DNA from: Microvirga sp.
GTDB taxonomy: Bacteria; Pseudomonadota; Alphaproteobacteria; Rhizobiales; Beijerinckiaceae
Assembly (NCBI GenBank): GCA_029266525.1
Contig: JAQSWQ010000031.1
Location: 1-36,006, forward strand
Direction of reading: 5' to 3'
Length of the DNA stretch: 36,006 nt
In this document: positions 7,603 through 15,926 of the stretch, piece by piece
Position numbering within the stretch: position 1 is the stretch's first letter
Layout: every line of letters starts with the position of its first letter
Notes under the pieces: generated by a model
Database searches by the model: none
What the model saw: only the letters and a program-made list of their open reading frames with translations
What the model was told of the DNA's origin: nothing
Translations under genes and position numbers: made by a program

Positions 7603-7618
7603 GTAACACATGCGTTAC
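7603..7618 (-). promoter_or_regulatory. Candidate HigA operator palindrome
   Basis: GTAACACATGCGTTAC is a 16-base inverted repeat with a single mismatched pair. It lies nine bases upstream of the preferred ATG of the HigB-like toxin gene. HigA antitoxins repress from palindromes in this position. The symmetry is seen; the role is inferred from the neighbouring genes. Confidence 0.45.
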
Positions 7619-7778
7619 CGGAGCGTCCAGCCTAATCGGTCCGGTCAGCCAGCCCGCCGTGGCCCGCGCCGCAAGCCCTGTCTGGCATGGCGGCGCGCAG
7701 CACGTCGAAATCTGGAGCTTGCGTGAGCGCGCAGGCCCGGTGCAATTCGAAGACCTCTATCCCAGACCCGAGCAGCCA

Positions 7779-9020
7779 ATGCCCACAGGAACGAACCTCG
7801 CCGTAAACGGCTCCCGCCTCTGGGACACGCTGATGGTCTCGGCCGCGATCGGCGCCTCGCGCGGCGGGCTGCGCCGTCTCACCCTCACCGAGGAGGACCG
7901 GCAGGTTCGGGACCAGCTCGGGCGCTGGGCCGCGGAGGGCGGCTATGCGCTCGCGATCGACGGGCTCGGCAACATGTTCCTGCGCCGCGACGGGACGGAC
8001 CCGAGCCTCGCACCGGTGCTCGTCGGCAGCCACCTCGACACGCAATGGGCCGGCGGCAAGTTCGACGGCGTGCTCGGCGTGCTCGCCGGGCTCGAGGTGC
8101 TGCGCACGATCGACGACCTGAAGATCGAGACGAAGCGCGCGATCGAGGTGGTGAACTGGACGAACGAGGAGGGTGCGCGCTTCTCGCCGCCGATGCTGTG
8201 CTCGCTCGGCTTTTCCGGCGCAGCGACCCTCGACTGGATCGAGGCGCGCCTCGACAAGGAGGGCATCCGCTTCGGCGAGGCGCTCGACCGCATCGGCTAT
8301 CGTGGGCAAGCGCCGGTCGGCGGGCGGCCGGTCGACGCCTATTTCGAGCTCCACATCGAGCAGGGGCCGAAGCTCGACGAGGCGAAGGTCCCGGTCGGCA
8401 TCGTCACCGGCGGCTATCCGACCTACGGGACGCGCATCGCGGTCGAGGGCCGCACGGCTCATACCGGCCCGACGCCGATGGAGAAGCGGCAGAATGCGCT
8501 GGTCGGGGCGGCGATGGTCGCGGTCGCGGCGAACGAGATCGGCTGGGCGCACGCGCACTATGACGCCAAGGCGACCGCGGCGCGGCTCGACCTCGTGCCG
8601 AACCTGCCGGGCACGCTTTCGGAATTCGCGCAGCTCTTCGTCGACATGCGGGCGCCGCATGCCGAGGGGCTCGAGAGGATGAAGGCGGAGCTCAAGGCCG
8701 CCCTGCCGGGCTGCGCCGAGCGCTCCCGGACCGCGATCTCGATCGCCGAGGAATGGGGCTTCGGCGGCTTGGAGTTCGATCCCGGGCTGATCGCGCTCCT
8801 GCGCGAAACGGCCGCGAAGCTCGCGATCCCGACCCTGGATCTGCAGAGCCAAGCCGGGCACGACGCCTACAACATGGCCCGCATTGCGCCTTCCTGCATG
8901 ATCTTCACGCCCTGCAAGGACGGCATCAGCCATAACGAGGCCGAGGACATCGAGCTTTCGGAGACGCTGCCCGGCGTCAACCTCCTGCTCCACGCCGTGC
9001 TCGCGCGGGCGAACCGGTAA
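7779..9020 (+). CDS. Zn-dependent hydrolase, N-carbamoyl-L-amino-acid hydrolase / allantoate amidohydrolase family (M20)
   Basis: 413 residues, typical length. Metal ligands of the two-metal M20 centre are visible: His85 (GSHLDT), Asp96 (GGKFDGVLG), Glu130/Glu131 (TNEEGARF), His192 (ELHIEQGP) and His385 (GISHNEAED). The family hydrolyses N-carbamoyl amino acids, allantoate, ureidoglycine or beta-ureidopropionate. The start is ATG at 7779; an upstream GTG at 7659 would add an unconserved-looking 40 residues. No hydantoinase or allantoinase gene is next to it, so the exact substrate is open. Confidence 0.9.
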   Translation: MPTGTNLAVNGSRLWDTLMVSAAIGASRGGLRRLTLTEEDRQVRDQLGRWAAEGGYALAIDGLGNMFLRRDGTDPSLAPVLVGSHLDTQWAGGKFDGVLGVLAGLEVLRTIDDLKIETKRAIEVVNWTNEEGARFSPPMLCSLGFSGAATLDWIEARLDKEGIRFGEALDRIGYRGQAPVGGRPVDAYFELHIEQGPKLDEAKVPVGIVTGGYPTYGTRIAVEGRTAHTGPTPMEKRQNALVGAAMVAVAANEIGWAHAHYDAKATAARLDLVPNLPGTLSEFAQLFVDMRAPHAEGLERMKAELKAALPGCAERSRTAISIAEEWGFGGLEFDPGLIALLRETAAKLAIPTLDLQSQAGHDAYNMARIAPSCMIFTPCKDGISHNEAEDIELSETLPGVNLLLHAVLARANR

Positions 9021-9036
9021 GTGCCGGGGCGCCGGA

Positions 9037-9135
9037 CAACATCGTCGGGTGACGCTCAACATCATCGGTGTCGGCGGGCAACATCATCGGGATTTGCGCG
9101 GCAACGTCGTCGGGGTTGGCGCGCGACATCGTCGG
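9037..9135. repeat. Five degenerate copies of a ~22-base tandem repeat
   Basis: Copies of the core CAACATC(G/A)TCGG begin at 9037, 9057, 9079, 9102 and 9124, spaced 20, 22, 23 and 22 bases. The linkers are also similar (GCGCGG/GGCGCG). The array sits between the Zn-hydrolase stop and the metallo-beta-lactamase-fold gene. It may be a cluster of protein-binding sites, or the remnant end of a mobile element of the kind whose transposase binds several short repeats. Function unknown. Confidence 0.6.
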
Positions 9136-9254
9136 ATCATTCCGGGCGGCCCAATCACCGCATCGTGAGGCGCGCTTCGCGTGCTGGTATGCTGAATATC
9201 GCGGCGGCGCGCCTTGCGGGCGCGGTCCCATACGAAACTCCCGGGAGGCCGTTC

Positions 9255-10244
9255 ATGTCCTTGACTCGACGCAGCATTCTGGCCGCGGCTCCCGCTGCGG
9301 CCGTCCTCACATCCGGTGGCGTCGCGCTGGCGCAAGGCACCCAAGCCGCGCCGGCCGCGGCCGCGCCGGGCAGCCAGCAGGCGCCGGGCTTCTACCGCTA
9401 CAAGGTCGGCGAGATCGAGGTGACCGCGATCAACGACGGGTTCTGGAACCGCCCGCTCGACGCGAACTTCGTCAAGAACGCTCCGCTCGAGGAGGTCCAG
9501 AAGGCGCAGGAGCGCTATTTCCTCCCGACCAACGTCACGCCGATCCCCTTCACGACGAGCGTGCTCAGGACGGGCGGCCGGCTCGTGCTGATCGACACCG
9601 GCAACGGCAACTCGGGCGCCCCGACCTCGGGCACCTGGATGACGAACTTCAAGGCGGCGGGCTTCGACCCGGCCCAGGTCAACACCATCATCATCAGCCA
9701 TTTCCACGGCGACCACATCAACGGCATCCGCCTGAAGGACGGCAACGCCGTGTTCCCGAACGCCGAGATCATGGTCTCGGCGCCGGAATGGGGCTTCTGG
9801 ATGGACGACGCCAAGATGGCATCGGCCCCCGAGGGGCTGAAGGGCAACTTCAACAACGTCCGCCGGGTGTTCGGCCCGATCGCCAAGGACGTGAAGCAAT
9901 ACGAGGGCGGCAAGGAGATCGCGCCGGGCGTGACCGCGGTCGCGGCGCCGGGCCATACGCCGGGTCATAGCGTCTTCGTGGTCGCGTCGGGGAACGCGAA
10001 GCTGATGCTCCTCTCGGACACGAGCAACCACCCCGCGCTGTTCGTGCGCAACCCCGATTGGCAGGCGGTGTTCGACATGGACGGCAACCAGGCCGCCGAG
10101 ACGCGCAAGAAGCTCCTCGACATGGCGGCGTCGGAGAAGGCGCGGGTCGCCTTCTATCACGCGCCCTTCCCGGCCAACGGCCACATCCTGAAGAGCGGCA
10201 GCGGCTACGAATATGTGCCGACGCAGTGGACGCCGGCAATCTGA
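9255..10244 (+). CDS. Exported metallo-beta-lactamase-fold hydrolase
   Basis: 329 residues. The N-terminus (MSLTRRSILAAAPAAAVL...ALAQ) is a Tat-type signal peptide with a cleavage site near residue 27. The MBL core shows H149-x-H151-x-D153-H154 (SHFHGDH), His234 (APGHTPGH) and Asp255 (LLSDTSNH), giving a dinuclear Zn site. The likely location is the periplasm. Relatives include quorum-quenching lactonases, alkylsulfatase-like and other hydrolases; this is not a confident resistance enzyme. GGGAGG (9243-9248) precedes the ATG. A strong intrinsic terminator follows at 10267. Confidence 0.9.
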   Translation: MSLTRRSILAAAPAAAVLTSGGVALAQGTQAAPAAAAPGSQQAPGFYRYKVGEIEVTAINDGFWNRPLDANFVKNAPLEEVQKAQERYFLPTNVTPIPFTTSVLRTGGRLVLIDTGNGNSGAPTSGTWMTNFKAAGFDPAQVNTIIISHFHGDHINGIRLKDGNAVFPNAEIMVSAPEWGFWMDDAKMASAPEGLKGNFNNVRRVFGPIAKDVKQYEGGKEIAPGVTAVAAPGHTPGHSVFVVASGNAKLMLLSDTSNHPALFVRNPDWQAVFDMDGNQAAETRKKLLDMAASEKARVAFYHAPFPANGHILKSGSGYEYVPTQWTPAI

Positions 10245-10266
10245 GCTTCCTCGACCTGACCTCCTC

Positions 10267-10296
10267 GAACGGGCGCGAAAGCGCCCGTTCTCTTTT
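10267..10296 (+). terminator. Rho-independent terminator
   Basis: A ten-base perfect stem (GAACGGGCGC / GCGCCCGTTC) closed by a GAAA loop is followed by TCTTTT. It is placed 22 bp after the stop of the MBL-fold gene and before the end of the convergent cutA gene, so it could stop transcription from the left. Confidence 0.9.
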
Positions 10297-10314
10297 CGCC
10301 GAGGCCTCGAAGGC

Positions 10315-10644
10315 TCACCGGGCTGGCGCTCCGGTTTCTGCCATCAGCCACTCCAGCGTCGCAGGGTCGCCGCCGGCGACCGGGATGAACAGCACGATCG
10401 GCGTCTGATAGGGGTGGCGGGCCTTGAGCGCCGCGCCCAAGGCCTCCTGCAGCCCGGCCCGGCTCTTGACGATCGCGACCGCCTCCGAGCCGCGCTCGAT
10501 CGCGCCCTTCCAGGCGTAGACCGATTTCATCCCGGGGATGACGTTGACGCAGGCGGCAAGCTTCTCGCGCACCAGCGCCTCGCCGACGGCGAGCGCCGTC
10601 TCCTCGTCCGGGAAGGTGGTGTAGACGAGAACGGCGTCGTCCAT
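10315..10644 (-). CDS. cutA: CutA divalent-ion tolerance protein
   Basis: 109 residues, normal CutA length. Family marks are [11 protein letters not shown] near the N-terminus, [24 protein letters not shown] (about 24-47) and [13 protein letters not shown] in the C-terminal half. CutA forms a very stable ferredoxin-like trimer related in fold to PII proteins. Its original link to copper tolerance is weakly supported, and its true role remains uncertain. The start is ATG at 10644; the gene is divergent from NAD kinase with 70 bp between starts. Confidence 0.95.
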   Translation of the reverse strand: MDDAVLVYTTFPDEETALAVGEALVREKLAACVNVIPGMKSVYAWKGAIERGSEAVAIVKSRAGLQEALGAALKARHPYQTPIVLFIPVAGGDPATLEWLMAETGAPAR

Positions 10645-10714
10645 GCTATGCCTCGCCGCGCCGGCTGCCGGCCGAGCTGTGGCTGGCCTGCGTGTGCAAT
10701 GCAAGCGGGGGCGG

Positions 10715-11488
10715 ATGGCGGAAAGCTTCAAGAAGGTCGCCTTCGTGGCGAGCGCCACGCCCGACGCCGAGGAGGCGGCCGCAGCGCTCTCCCGGCGCTA
10801 CGACAATGTTCCCCCGCAGGAGGCTGACGTGGTGGTCGCGCTCGGCGGCGACGGGCTGATGCTGCAGTCGCTCCACCGCTTCATGGGAACCGGCAAGCCG
10901 ATCTACGGCATGAACAAGGGCTCGGTCGGCTTCCTCATGAACGACTTCCAGGACGATGGCCTCCTCGAGCGGCTGCAGGCCGCGGAGCGCAGCTGCGTGC
11001 ATCCGTTGCTCATGGTGGCGCGCGACCTTCAGGGCGTCGCCCACACCGCCCACGCCATCAACGAGGTCTCGATGCTGCGCCAGACCTATCAGGCGGCGAA
11101 GCTGCGGGTCGCGGTCGACGGCCGAGTGCGGCTCGGGGAGCTCATCGCCGACGGCCTCCTGATCGCGACCCCGGCCGGCTCGACCGCCTACAATCTTTCG
11201 GTCAACGGCCCGATCCTGCCGCTCAACGCACCCCTTCTTGCGCTGACCCCGATCTCGGCCTTCCGGCCCCGCCGCTGGCGCGGCGCGCTGCTGCCCGACC
11301 GCGCGCAGATCCATGTCGACGTGATCGAGCCCGACCGCCGCCCGGTGAGCGCGGTCGCAGACCACACCGAGTTCCGCAACGTGACCGCGGTCGACGTGTC
11401 GATGGACCGCAACGTCGACCTCGTGATGCTGCACGACCCGGGCCACAGCCTCGACGAGCGCATCCTCAGGGAGCAGTTCGGCTACTGA
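10715..11488 (+). CDS. nadK: NAD kinase
   Basis: 257 residues, matching the short alphaproteobacterial form. The diagnostic GGDG (44-47) is present, as are [10 protein letters not shown] (67-76), the NE pair in AINEVSM (116-117) and TPAGSTAYN (152-160). It phosphorylates NAD to NADP with ATP (or polyphosphate in some members). The start is ATG at 10715 after GGGGGCGG. It is convergent with the broken DUF2336 gene, with four bases between stops. Confidence 0.95.
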   Translation: MAESFKKVAFVASATPDAEEAAAALSRRYDNVPPQEADVVVALGGDGLMLQSLHRFMGTGKPIYGMNKGSVGFLMNDFQDDGLLERLQAAERSCVHPLLMVARDLQGVAHTAHAINEVSMLRQTYQAAKLRVAVDGRVRLGELIADGLLIATPAGSTAYNLSVNGPILPLNAPLLALTPISAFRPRRWRGALLPDRAQIHVDVIEPDRRPVSAVADHTEFRNVTAVDVSMDRNVDLVMLHDPGHSLDERILREQFGY

Positions 11489-11492
11489 GCCG

Positions 11493-12673
11493 TCACGCGG
11501 CGCGCTGCAGCGTGAGCGCCTCCGGCGCATGCTCGAGAACCGCCTCGAGGGCCGCTTCGTCGGCGAGCGCCTCGGCGACGAGCCTCGCCTCGTCGCGCGC
11601 CGCCTCGGCCTCGAAACGGCGCAGGAGAGCCATGAGCTTGCCCGCCTCCTCGGCCGGAAGGGCATCGCAGGCGGAGAGCACGCGCTCGATCATCAGCCGG
11701 GAAAGGCGCGCTCCGGCTTCCGGAGTGGCGGCGCCGCGCCGCTCGCGAAGCGCGGCGACCGCGGCCGCGAAGGCCGGCGCGAGGCTCGGCGGCAGCCCGG
11801 CTTTGCCGAGCAGCGGCCCAAGCCCCGCCCCGCGCGCGTCCCAGAGAAGCCCGTGCACGCGGTCTTCGGGCAGGCCGGACAGCTCCGCGAACGCCGCTTC
11901 GGCGAAGGCGAGGTGGCGCGAGAGCAGTGCGCGCAGGATCAACGCCGGCGTGAGCTGCCCCGTCCGCCGCAGGTGGACGACCAATCTGCGCACATCCTCC
12001 CGGCCAGCGTCGCCTTCTCGCGCGACTCGCGGACGATCCGCTCGGCTCGTTCTCGCGACAGCCAGCCGCAATCGAGGACGAAGCTCGAGAGGCTCTCGGA
12101 CAAGGCGACGGCGATCGCCTGCCGCGTCGCGAGGGGGAGGTCGGAACGGGCGAGCAAGGCGCCGCGCACGCCCGGGTTGCCGCCGTGGCGCGCCACGATG
12201 CGGGCGAAGCTCGAAGCGCCGATCTCGGCACCCTCATTGGCGGCAAGCACCGCGAGCGCTCCGGGGGCCGCGATCTCGGCAAGCGCCGCCGACACCCCCA
12301 GGGACACCCGCGGGCGCAGCGCCACCGCGGTCTGGATCAACTCGCCGCCGAGCGCGGCGCAATCGACGAGATCGGCGTCGCTCAGCACCGGCGAGCGCGA
12401 CAGGACGAGCGCCGCGATGTCGTTCTGGTCGTTTGCGAGCGCCACGACGAGATGGCGCGGGGCGCCGCTCGCATAGGCGAAGGCTTCGGCGAGCGCCCGG
12501 CGGACCAGCGGCGAAGGATCGTCGAGGAGCGCGGTCATCGCGGTCTCGGCTTCCCAGCGCTCGTCCGGCGAAAGGTCGGAATAGAGGTAGGCCCGCGCGA
12601 GCGCGCCTACCGCCTCAGCCCGTTGCCCCGGCGTCGCGGTCCGCGCCCACAACAGGAACTGGCCGATGATCAT
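11493..12673 (-). pseudogene. DUF2336 family protein interrupted by a single frameshift
   Basis: Two overlapping minus-strand frames together make one DUF2336-type, helix-repeat protein of about 393 residues. The N-terminal frame starts at ATG 12673 (MIIGQFLLWARTATPGQR) and is coherent through ...SREKATLAG near 12000. It then turns into a short unrelated tail ending at 11939. The C-terminal frame continues from EDVRRLVVHLRR to the stop at 11493. Adding one G to the GGG run (complement of 11999-12001) restores ...LAG-EDVRRLVVHL, so a one-base deletion in a homopolymer explains everything. It may be a true pseudogene, a sequencing error or, less likely, recoding. The alphaproteobacterial DUF2336 family has no settled function; the alpha-helical repeats suggest protein binding. 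It has no signal peptide. Confidence 0.8.
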
Positions 12674-12848
12674 GCCCGGCGCCGCCGGCTGATCGAGATG
12701 GGGCGGGCAGGAGGCGTATCGAACAGGGACATCGCGTCTGGGAGCCGCCGGGCCGCGGAGGACCCGCGAGAAGCTGCCCTTGAGACTGGCCCGGTTATGG
12801 TAAAGGAAGGTTGAAGGCCGCCGGCCGGCCGCCCTTGCGGGACATTCG

Positions 12849-13340
12849 ATGACCACAGCGCAGGCGCCCGCGCCCCATCCGCGCGGCGGGCTCTATTTCG
12901 AGGATTTCGCGATCGGCGCGGTATTCCGCCATCGCCTCACCCGAACGGTGACGCAGATGGACAACATGCTGTTCTCGAACATGACGCTCAACCCGCAGCC
13001 GCTCCACATCGACGCCCATTTCTGCGCGACCGAGACCGAGTGGGGGCGCCCGCTCATGAACTCGCTCTTCACGCTCGGGCTGATGATCGGCATCTCGGTC
13101 AACGACACCACGGTCGGCACGACGATCGGCAATCTCGGCATGAGCGACGTCAAGTTCCCGGCGCCGCTGTTCGAGGGCGACACCGTGAACGTCACGACTG
13201 AGGTTGCGGCAAAGCGCGAATCGCGCTCGCGCCCGGATGCCGGCATCGTCGACTTCCTCCATCGTGCCTACAAGCAGGACGGCACGCTCGTCGCCGAATG
13301 CCGGCGCCAGGCCTTCATGAAGAAGCGCGCGAGCGCCTGA
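12849..13340 (+). CDS. MaoC family dehydratase (hot-dog fold)
   Basis: 163 residues. The hot-dog hydratase pattern is visible: YFEDFAIG at residues 16-23, the QMDNMLFSNMTLNPQPLHID stretch (about 37-56) with the hydratase-type Asn and His, and the strand FEGDTVNV near residue 110. Family members hydrate enoyl-CoA esters or, in mesaconyl-CoA hydratase-like forms, branched CoA diacids. Its TGA overlaps the ATG of the CitE-like lyase gene (TGATG, 13338-13342), so they are coupled. The pair probably handles a hydroxyacyl-CoA made by hydration and then cleaved by the lyase, as in the mesaconyl/methylmalyl-CoA steps. The exact substrate is inference. Confidence 0.88.
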   Translation: MTTAQAPAPHPRGGLYFEDFAIGAVFRHRLTRTVTQMDNMLFSNMTLNPQPLHIDAHFCATETEWGRPLMNSLFTLGLMIGISVNDTTVGTTIGNLGMSDVKFPAPLFEGDTVNVTTEVAAKRESRSRPDAGIVDFLHRAYKQDGTLVAECRRQAFMKKRASA

Positions 13341-14224
13341 TGCGCTCGCTGCTGTTTGTTCCGGGCGACAGCCCCCGCAAGCTCGAGAAGGGGCTCGGCT
13401 CCGGCGCCGACGCGCTTCTGGTCGACCTCGAGGATTCGGTCGCCCTCCAGGCGAAGGCGGAGGCGCGCAAGGCGACGGCGGAATTCCTGGCCACGGCGCG
13501 GAAGGAAACCCACCGCCCGCGCCTCTACGTCCGCGTCAACGGGCTGACCACCGGGCTGACCGACGCCGATCTCGATGCGGTGATGGCCTCAGGCCCGGAC
13601 GGCATCATGCTGCCGAAGACGGTCGGCGGCATCGACGTGTCGCATCTCGGGGCGAAGCTTGCGGTGCGCGAGGCGGAGTACGGGATCGAGGATGGCGGAA
13701 CGGCAATCATCGCGATCGCAACCGAGAACGCGCGCGGCGTCTTCGCGCTCGGCACGCTCGCCCGGGCGAGCCACCGCCTCGCCGGCGTCGCCTGGGGCGG
13801 CGAGGACCTCGCGGCCGATATCGGCGCCGAGACCAATCGCGGGCCGGACGGGCTCTACACCGATCCGTACCGGATCGCGCGGAGCCTGACGCTGTTCGCG
13901 GCGGCCGCGGCCGAGGTCGATCCGATCGACAGCGTCTACACCAACTTCCGCGACCTCGAGGGACTCGCGGCCGAGTGCCGGGAGGCGCGCCGCGACGGCT
14001 TTACCGCCAAGATGGCGATCCACCCGGCGCAGGTGCCGGTGATCAACGAGGCCTTCACGCCCTCCGGCGAGGCGCTCGCCCATGCGCGCGAGATCGTCGC
14101 CGCGTTCGCGCAGAACCCCGGCGCCGGCGTGGTCGGCATTGGAGGTCAGATGATCGACCGGCCTCATCTCCGCCAAGCCGAGCGGCTGATCGCGCGGGCG
14201 GAAGCGCTCGCCGCCCCGCTATAG
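13340..14224 (+). CDS. CitE-like CoA-ester lyase (HpcH/HpaI aldolase family)
   Basis: 294 residues. Marks of the CitE/malyl-CoA lyase TIM barrel are FVPGDSPRK (6-14), VDLEDSV (28-34), the Arg in YVRVNG (63-68), metal ligands Glu129 (ATENARG) and the GGEDLAADIG stretch (153-162), and AIHPAQV near residue 233. It should cleave or hydrolyse malyl-, methylmalyl- or citramalyl-CoA esters using Mg. It is coupled to the upstream MaoC gene, which fits a hydratase-lyase pair. It lacks the CitF/CitD citrate lyase partners nearby, so a stand-alone lyase or thioesterase role is most likely. Confidence 0.9.
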   Translation: MRSLLFVPGDSPRKLEKGLGSGADALLVDLEDSVALQAKAEARKATAEFLATARKETHRPRLYVRVNGLTTGLTDADLDAVMASGPDGIMLPKTVGGIDVSHLGAKLAVREAEYGIEDGGTAIIAIATENARGVFALGTLARASHRLAGVAWGGEDLAADIGAETNRGPDGLYTDPYRIARSLTLFAAAAAEVDPIDSVYTNFRDLEGLAAECREARRDGFTAKMAIHPAQVPVINEAFTPSGEALAHAREIVAAFAQNPGAGVVGIGGQMIDRPHLRQAERLIARAEALAAPL

Positions 14225-14230
14225 CTCAGG

Positions 14231-14533
14231 TCAGCGGCCGTGGCGGCGGGGTCCGCCGGGCATCTGCCCCCAGCCGGCCTGATTGGCGGGACGGTCGGGG
14301 CGCTCGACATTGCCGGTCGACGTGACGTCGCGCTTCGGCGCATGTCGCTTGCTCGTGCGCAGGAAGCGCTTTCCGCCCCGCTCCAAATCTCTTGCCCAGC
14401 CCGCCTCCTGGACGAGGCCCGATTCCAAGCCGGCCGGGGCCGGGCTGAGCGGCAGGGCGGAAGCGGAGGTCGAGAGCGAAAGCGCGCCGGCGGCGAGCGC
14501 CGTCGCGGCGAGCGGCGCGAGCAGCTTATGCAT
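14231..14533 (-). CDS. Small secreted basic protein, unknown
   Basis: 100 residues from the ATG at 14533, which has GAGGAG eight bases upstream; a GTG at 14542 would add three residues. The N-terminus (MHKLLAPLAATALAAGALSL) is a clear Sec signal peptide with a probable cut after SASA near residue 26. The mature part is short and rich in Arg, Lys, Pro and Gly (RTSKRHAPKRD, GGPRRHGR), with no cysteine. I recognise no domain. A GGAAC-N16-AGTT element lies 34 bp upstream, suggesting stress induction. It ends six bases from the stop of the convergent CoA-ester lyase gene. Confidence 0.65.
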   Translation of the reverse strand: MHKLLAPLAATALAAGALSLSTSASALPLSPAPAGLESGLVQEAGWARDLERGGKRFLRTSKRHAPKRDVTSTGNVERPDRPANQAGWGQMPGGPRRHGR

Positions 14534-14566
14534 GGTTCCCACTCCTCGTCTTGGACGTACCCATGC

Positions 14567-14591
14567 AACTGGGATCGCGTTCGCCGGTTCC
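14567..14591 (-). promoter_or_regulatory. Candidate EcfG-type stress promoter for the small secreted protein
   Basis: The minus strand reads GGAAC (14591-14587), 16 bases, then AGTT (14570-14567). It differs from the GGAAC-N16-CGTT consensus only at the least conserved -10 position. The spacing to the ATG (34 bp from the -10 half) is right for a promoter with a short leader. Confidence 0.45.
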
Positions 14592-14612
14592 GGGGCGCCC
14601 GCGAGGGCGGGC

Positions 14613-15221
14613 CTATCCGCCCGGCGGACGGTCCATCGCGAACTTGGTGTCGGGCGTGGCGACGAAATACTCGTGATAGCCGGCCCGGGCGATCGGGCGC
14701 ATCCCGGCGGTGTCGACGATGCCGTCGATGATGAAATGGTCGTCGATGTGGGTCCCGACCACCTCGCCGATCACCATGTGGTACTTGGCTGGGCCCTCCA
14801 GCGGCTCGAGCGCTACCGTCTTCAACCATTTGCACTCGAGCGCGACCGGCGATTCCGCGACCCGCGGCGGCTTCACGATCCGGCAGGGGGCCGGCGTGAG
14901 GCCGGCGAATTCGAGCTCGCTGCGGCCTCGCGCCAGCGGCGCCGAGGTGGCGTTCATGGCCTCGCGAAGATCCCAGGTCGCGAGGTTGCACACGAACTCG
15001 CCGGTCTCCTCGGCGAAGGTGATGGCGTCCTTGTAGCCGGCCGAGGAGAACACCACGATGTCCGGGCGGTCCGAGACGGCGTTGAAGAAGGAATAGGGCG
15101 AGAGATTCACCTCGCCCTTGGCGCTCAAGGTCGTGACCCATCCGATCGGCCGCGGCGCGACGAGCGCCTTGAACGGGTTGTAGCGCAGGCCGTGGTCGTT
15201 CTTGCGCGGCTCGTAGAACAT
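14613..15221 (-). CDS. Flavin reductase family protein (FMN-binding split barrel)
   Basis: 202 residues. PRPIGWVTTL (24-33), NLSPYSFFNAVSDRPD (39-54) and FVCNLAT (76-82) are the FMN-binding split-barrel marks of the flavin-reductase-like / DIM6-NTAB family. Members bind FMN and reduce flavin or a small substrate with NAD(P)H. Its ATG is seven bases downstream of the stop of the nitroreductase gene, so the two share an operon and both use FMN. The substrate is unknown. Confidence 0.9.
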   Translation of the reverse strand: MFYEPRKNDHGLRYNPFKALVAPRPIGWVTTLSAKGEVNLSPYSFFNAVSDRPDIVVFSSAGYKDAITFAEETGEFVCNLATWDLREAMNATSAPLARGRSELEFAGLTPAPCRIVKPPRVAESPVALECKWLKTVALEPLEGPAKYHMVIGEVVGTHIDDHFIIDGIVDTAGMRPIARAGYHEYFVATPDTKFAMDRPPGG

Positions 15222-15228
15222 CCGCGCC

Positions 15229-15792
15229 TCAAAGCCACGTCACGATGTCGGGGAGGTTCGGACGCGGGCGCTCGACCGGCGCCTCGGTCGCCCGCCCGAT
15301 ATGGACGAAGCCGGCGATGCGCTCGTCCGGAGAAAGCCCGAGCGCCTCGAGCACGCGCCGGTCGAAGGCGTACCACTCGGTGATCCAGGAGGTGGCAAAA
15401 CCCATGGCGTTCGCCGCGATCACGAGATTCATGCAGGCCGCGCCGGCCGACATCACCTGCTCCCAATCCGGGATCTTCACGTGCGGCGCGGCCCGCGACA
15501 CGACGGCTATGACGAGCGGCGCGCGGGCGAGGCGGCGGCGCTCGAACTCGACCGTCTCCGCGCTGGCCTCCGGGTTGTCCGCTCGGAACGCTTGCGCGAT
15601 CGTCTCCCCGATGCGGCGCCCGGCCTCCCCGCCGATCACGATGAAGCGCCACGGGTACAGCCTTCCGTGGTCCGGCACGCGCGAGGCGATGGTCAGAAGC
15701 GTCTCGACCTGCTGCCGCGTCGGGCCCGGGTCGCCGAGCTTGTGCGGCGCGACGGATCGGCGGGCTTTGAGAAGGTCGACGACGTCGTTCAT
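15229..15792 (-). CDS. Nitroreductase family protein (YdjA-like)
   Basis: 187 residues. The RRSVAPHKL start (11-19), RVPDHGRLYPWRFIVI (about 38-53), the central GAACMNLVIAANAMGFATSW helix, and the GFVHIGRAT strand match the compact YdjA-type nitroreductases. These are homodimeric FMN enzymes that reduce nitro or quinone-like compounds with NAD(P)H; the natural substrate is generally unknown. It is first in a two-gene operon with the flavin reductase and divergent from the YfhO-like gene. Confidence 0.9.
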   Translation of the reverse strand: MNDVVDLLKARRSVAPHKLGDPGPTRQQVETLLTIASRVPDHGRLYPWRFIVIGGEAGRRIGETIAQAFRADNPEASAETVEFERRRLARAPLVIAVVSRAAPHVKIPDWEQVMSAGAACMNLVIAANAMGFATSWITEWYAFDRRVLEALGLSPDERIAGFVHIGRATEAPVERPRPNLPDIVTWL

Positions 15793-15926
15793 CTGGGCTT
15801 CAGCGCGGCCGTAAGAGGATCAACCAAGCTTGGGGAGAGGCGTCCAAGGTCTCGCCTTTCCCGGGCAAAGACAAGCACGCGGGACGACCAGGAAGCCTGA
15901 ACGGGCTCGGAAGGCGTACAGACACA

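Noticed and set aside
9255-10244. MBL-fold protein as a beta-lactamase resistance gene
   Set aside because: Only the general fold is supported; length and Tat signal fit many other hydrolases.
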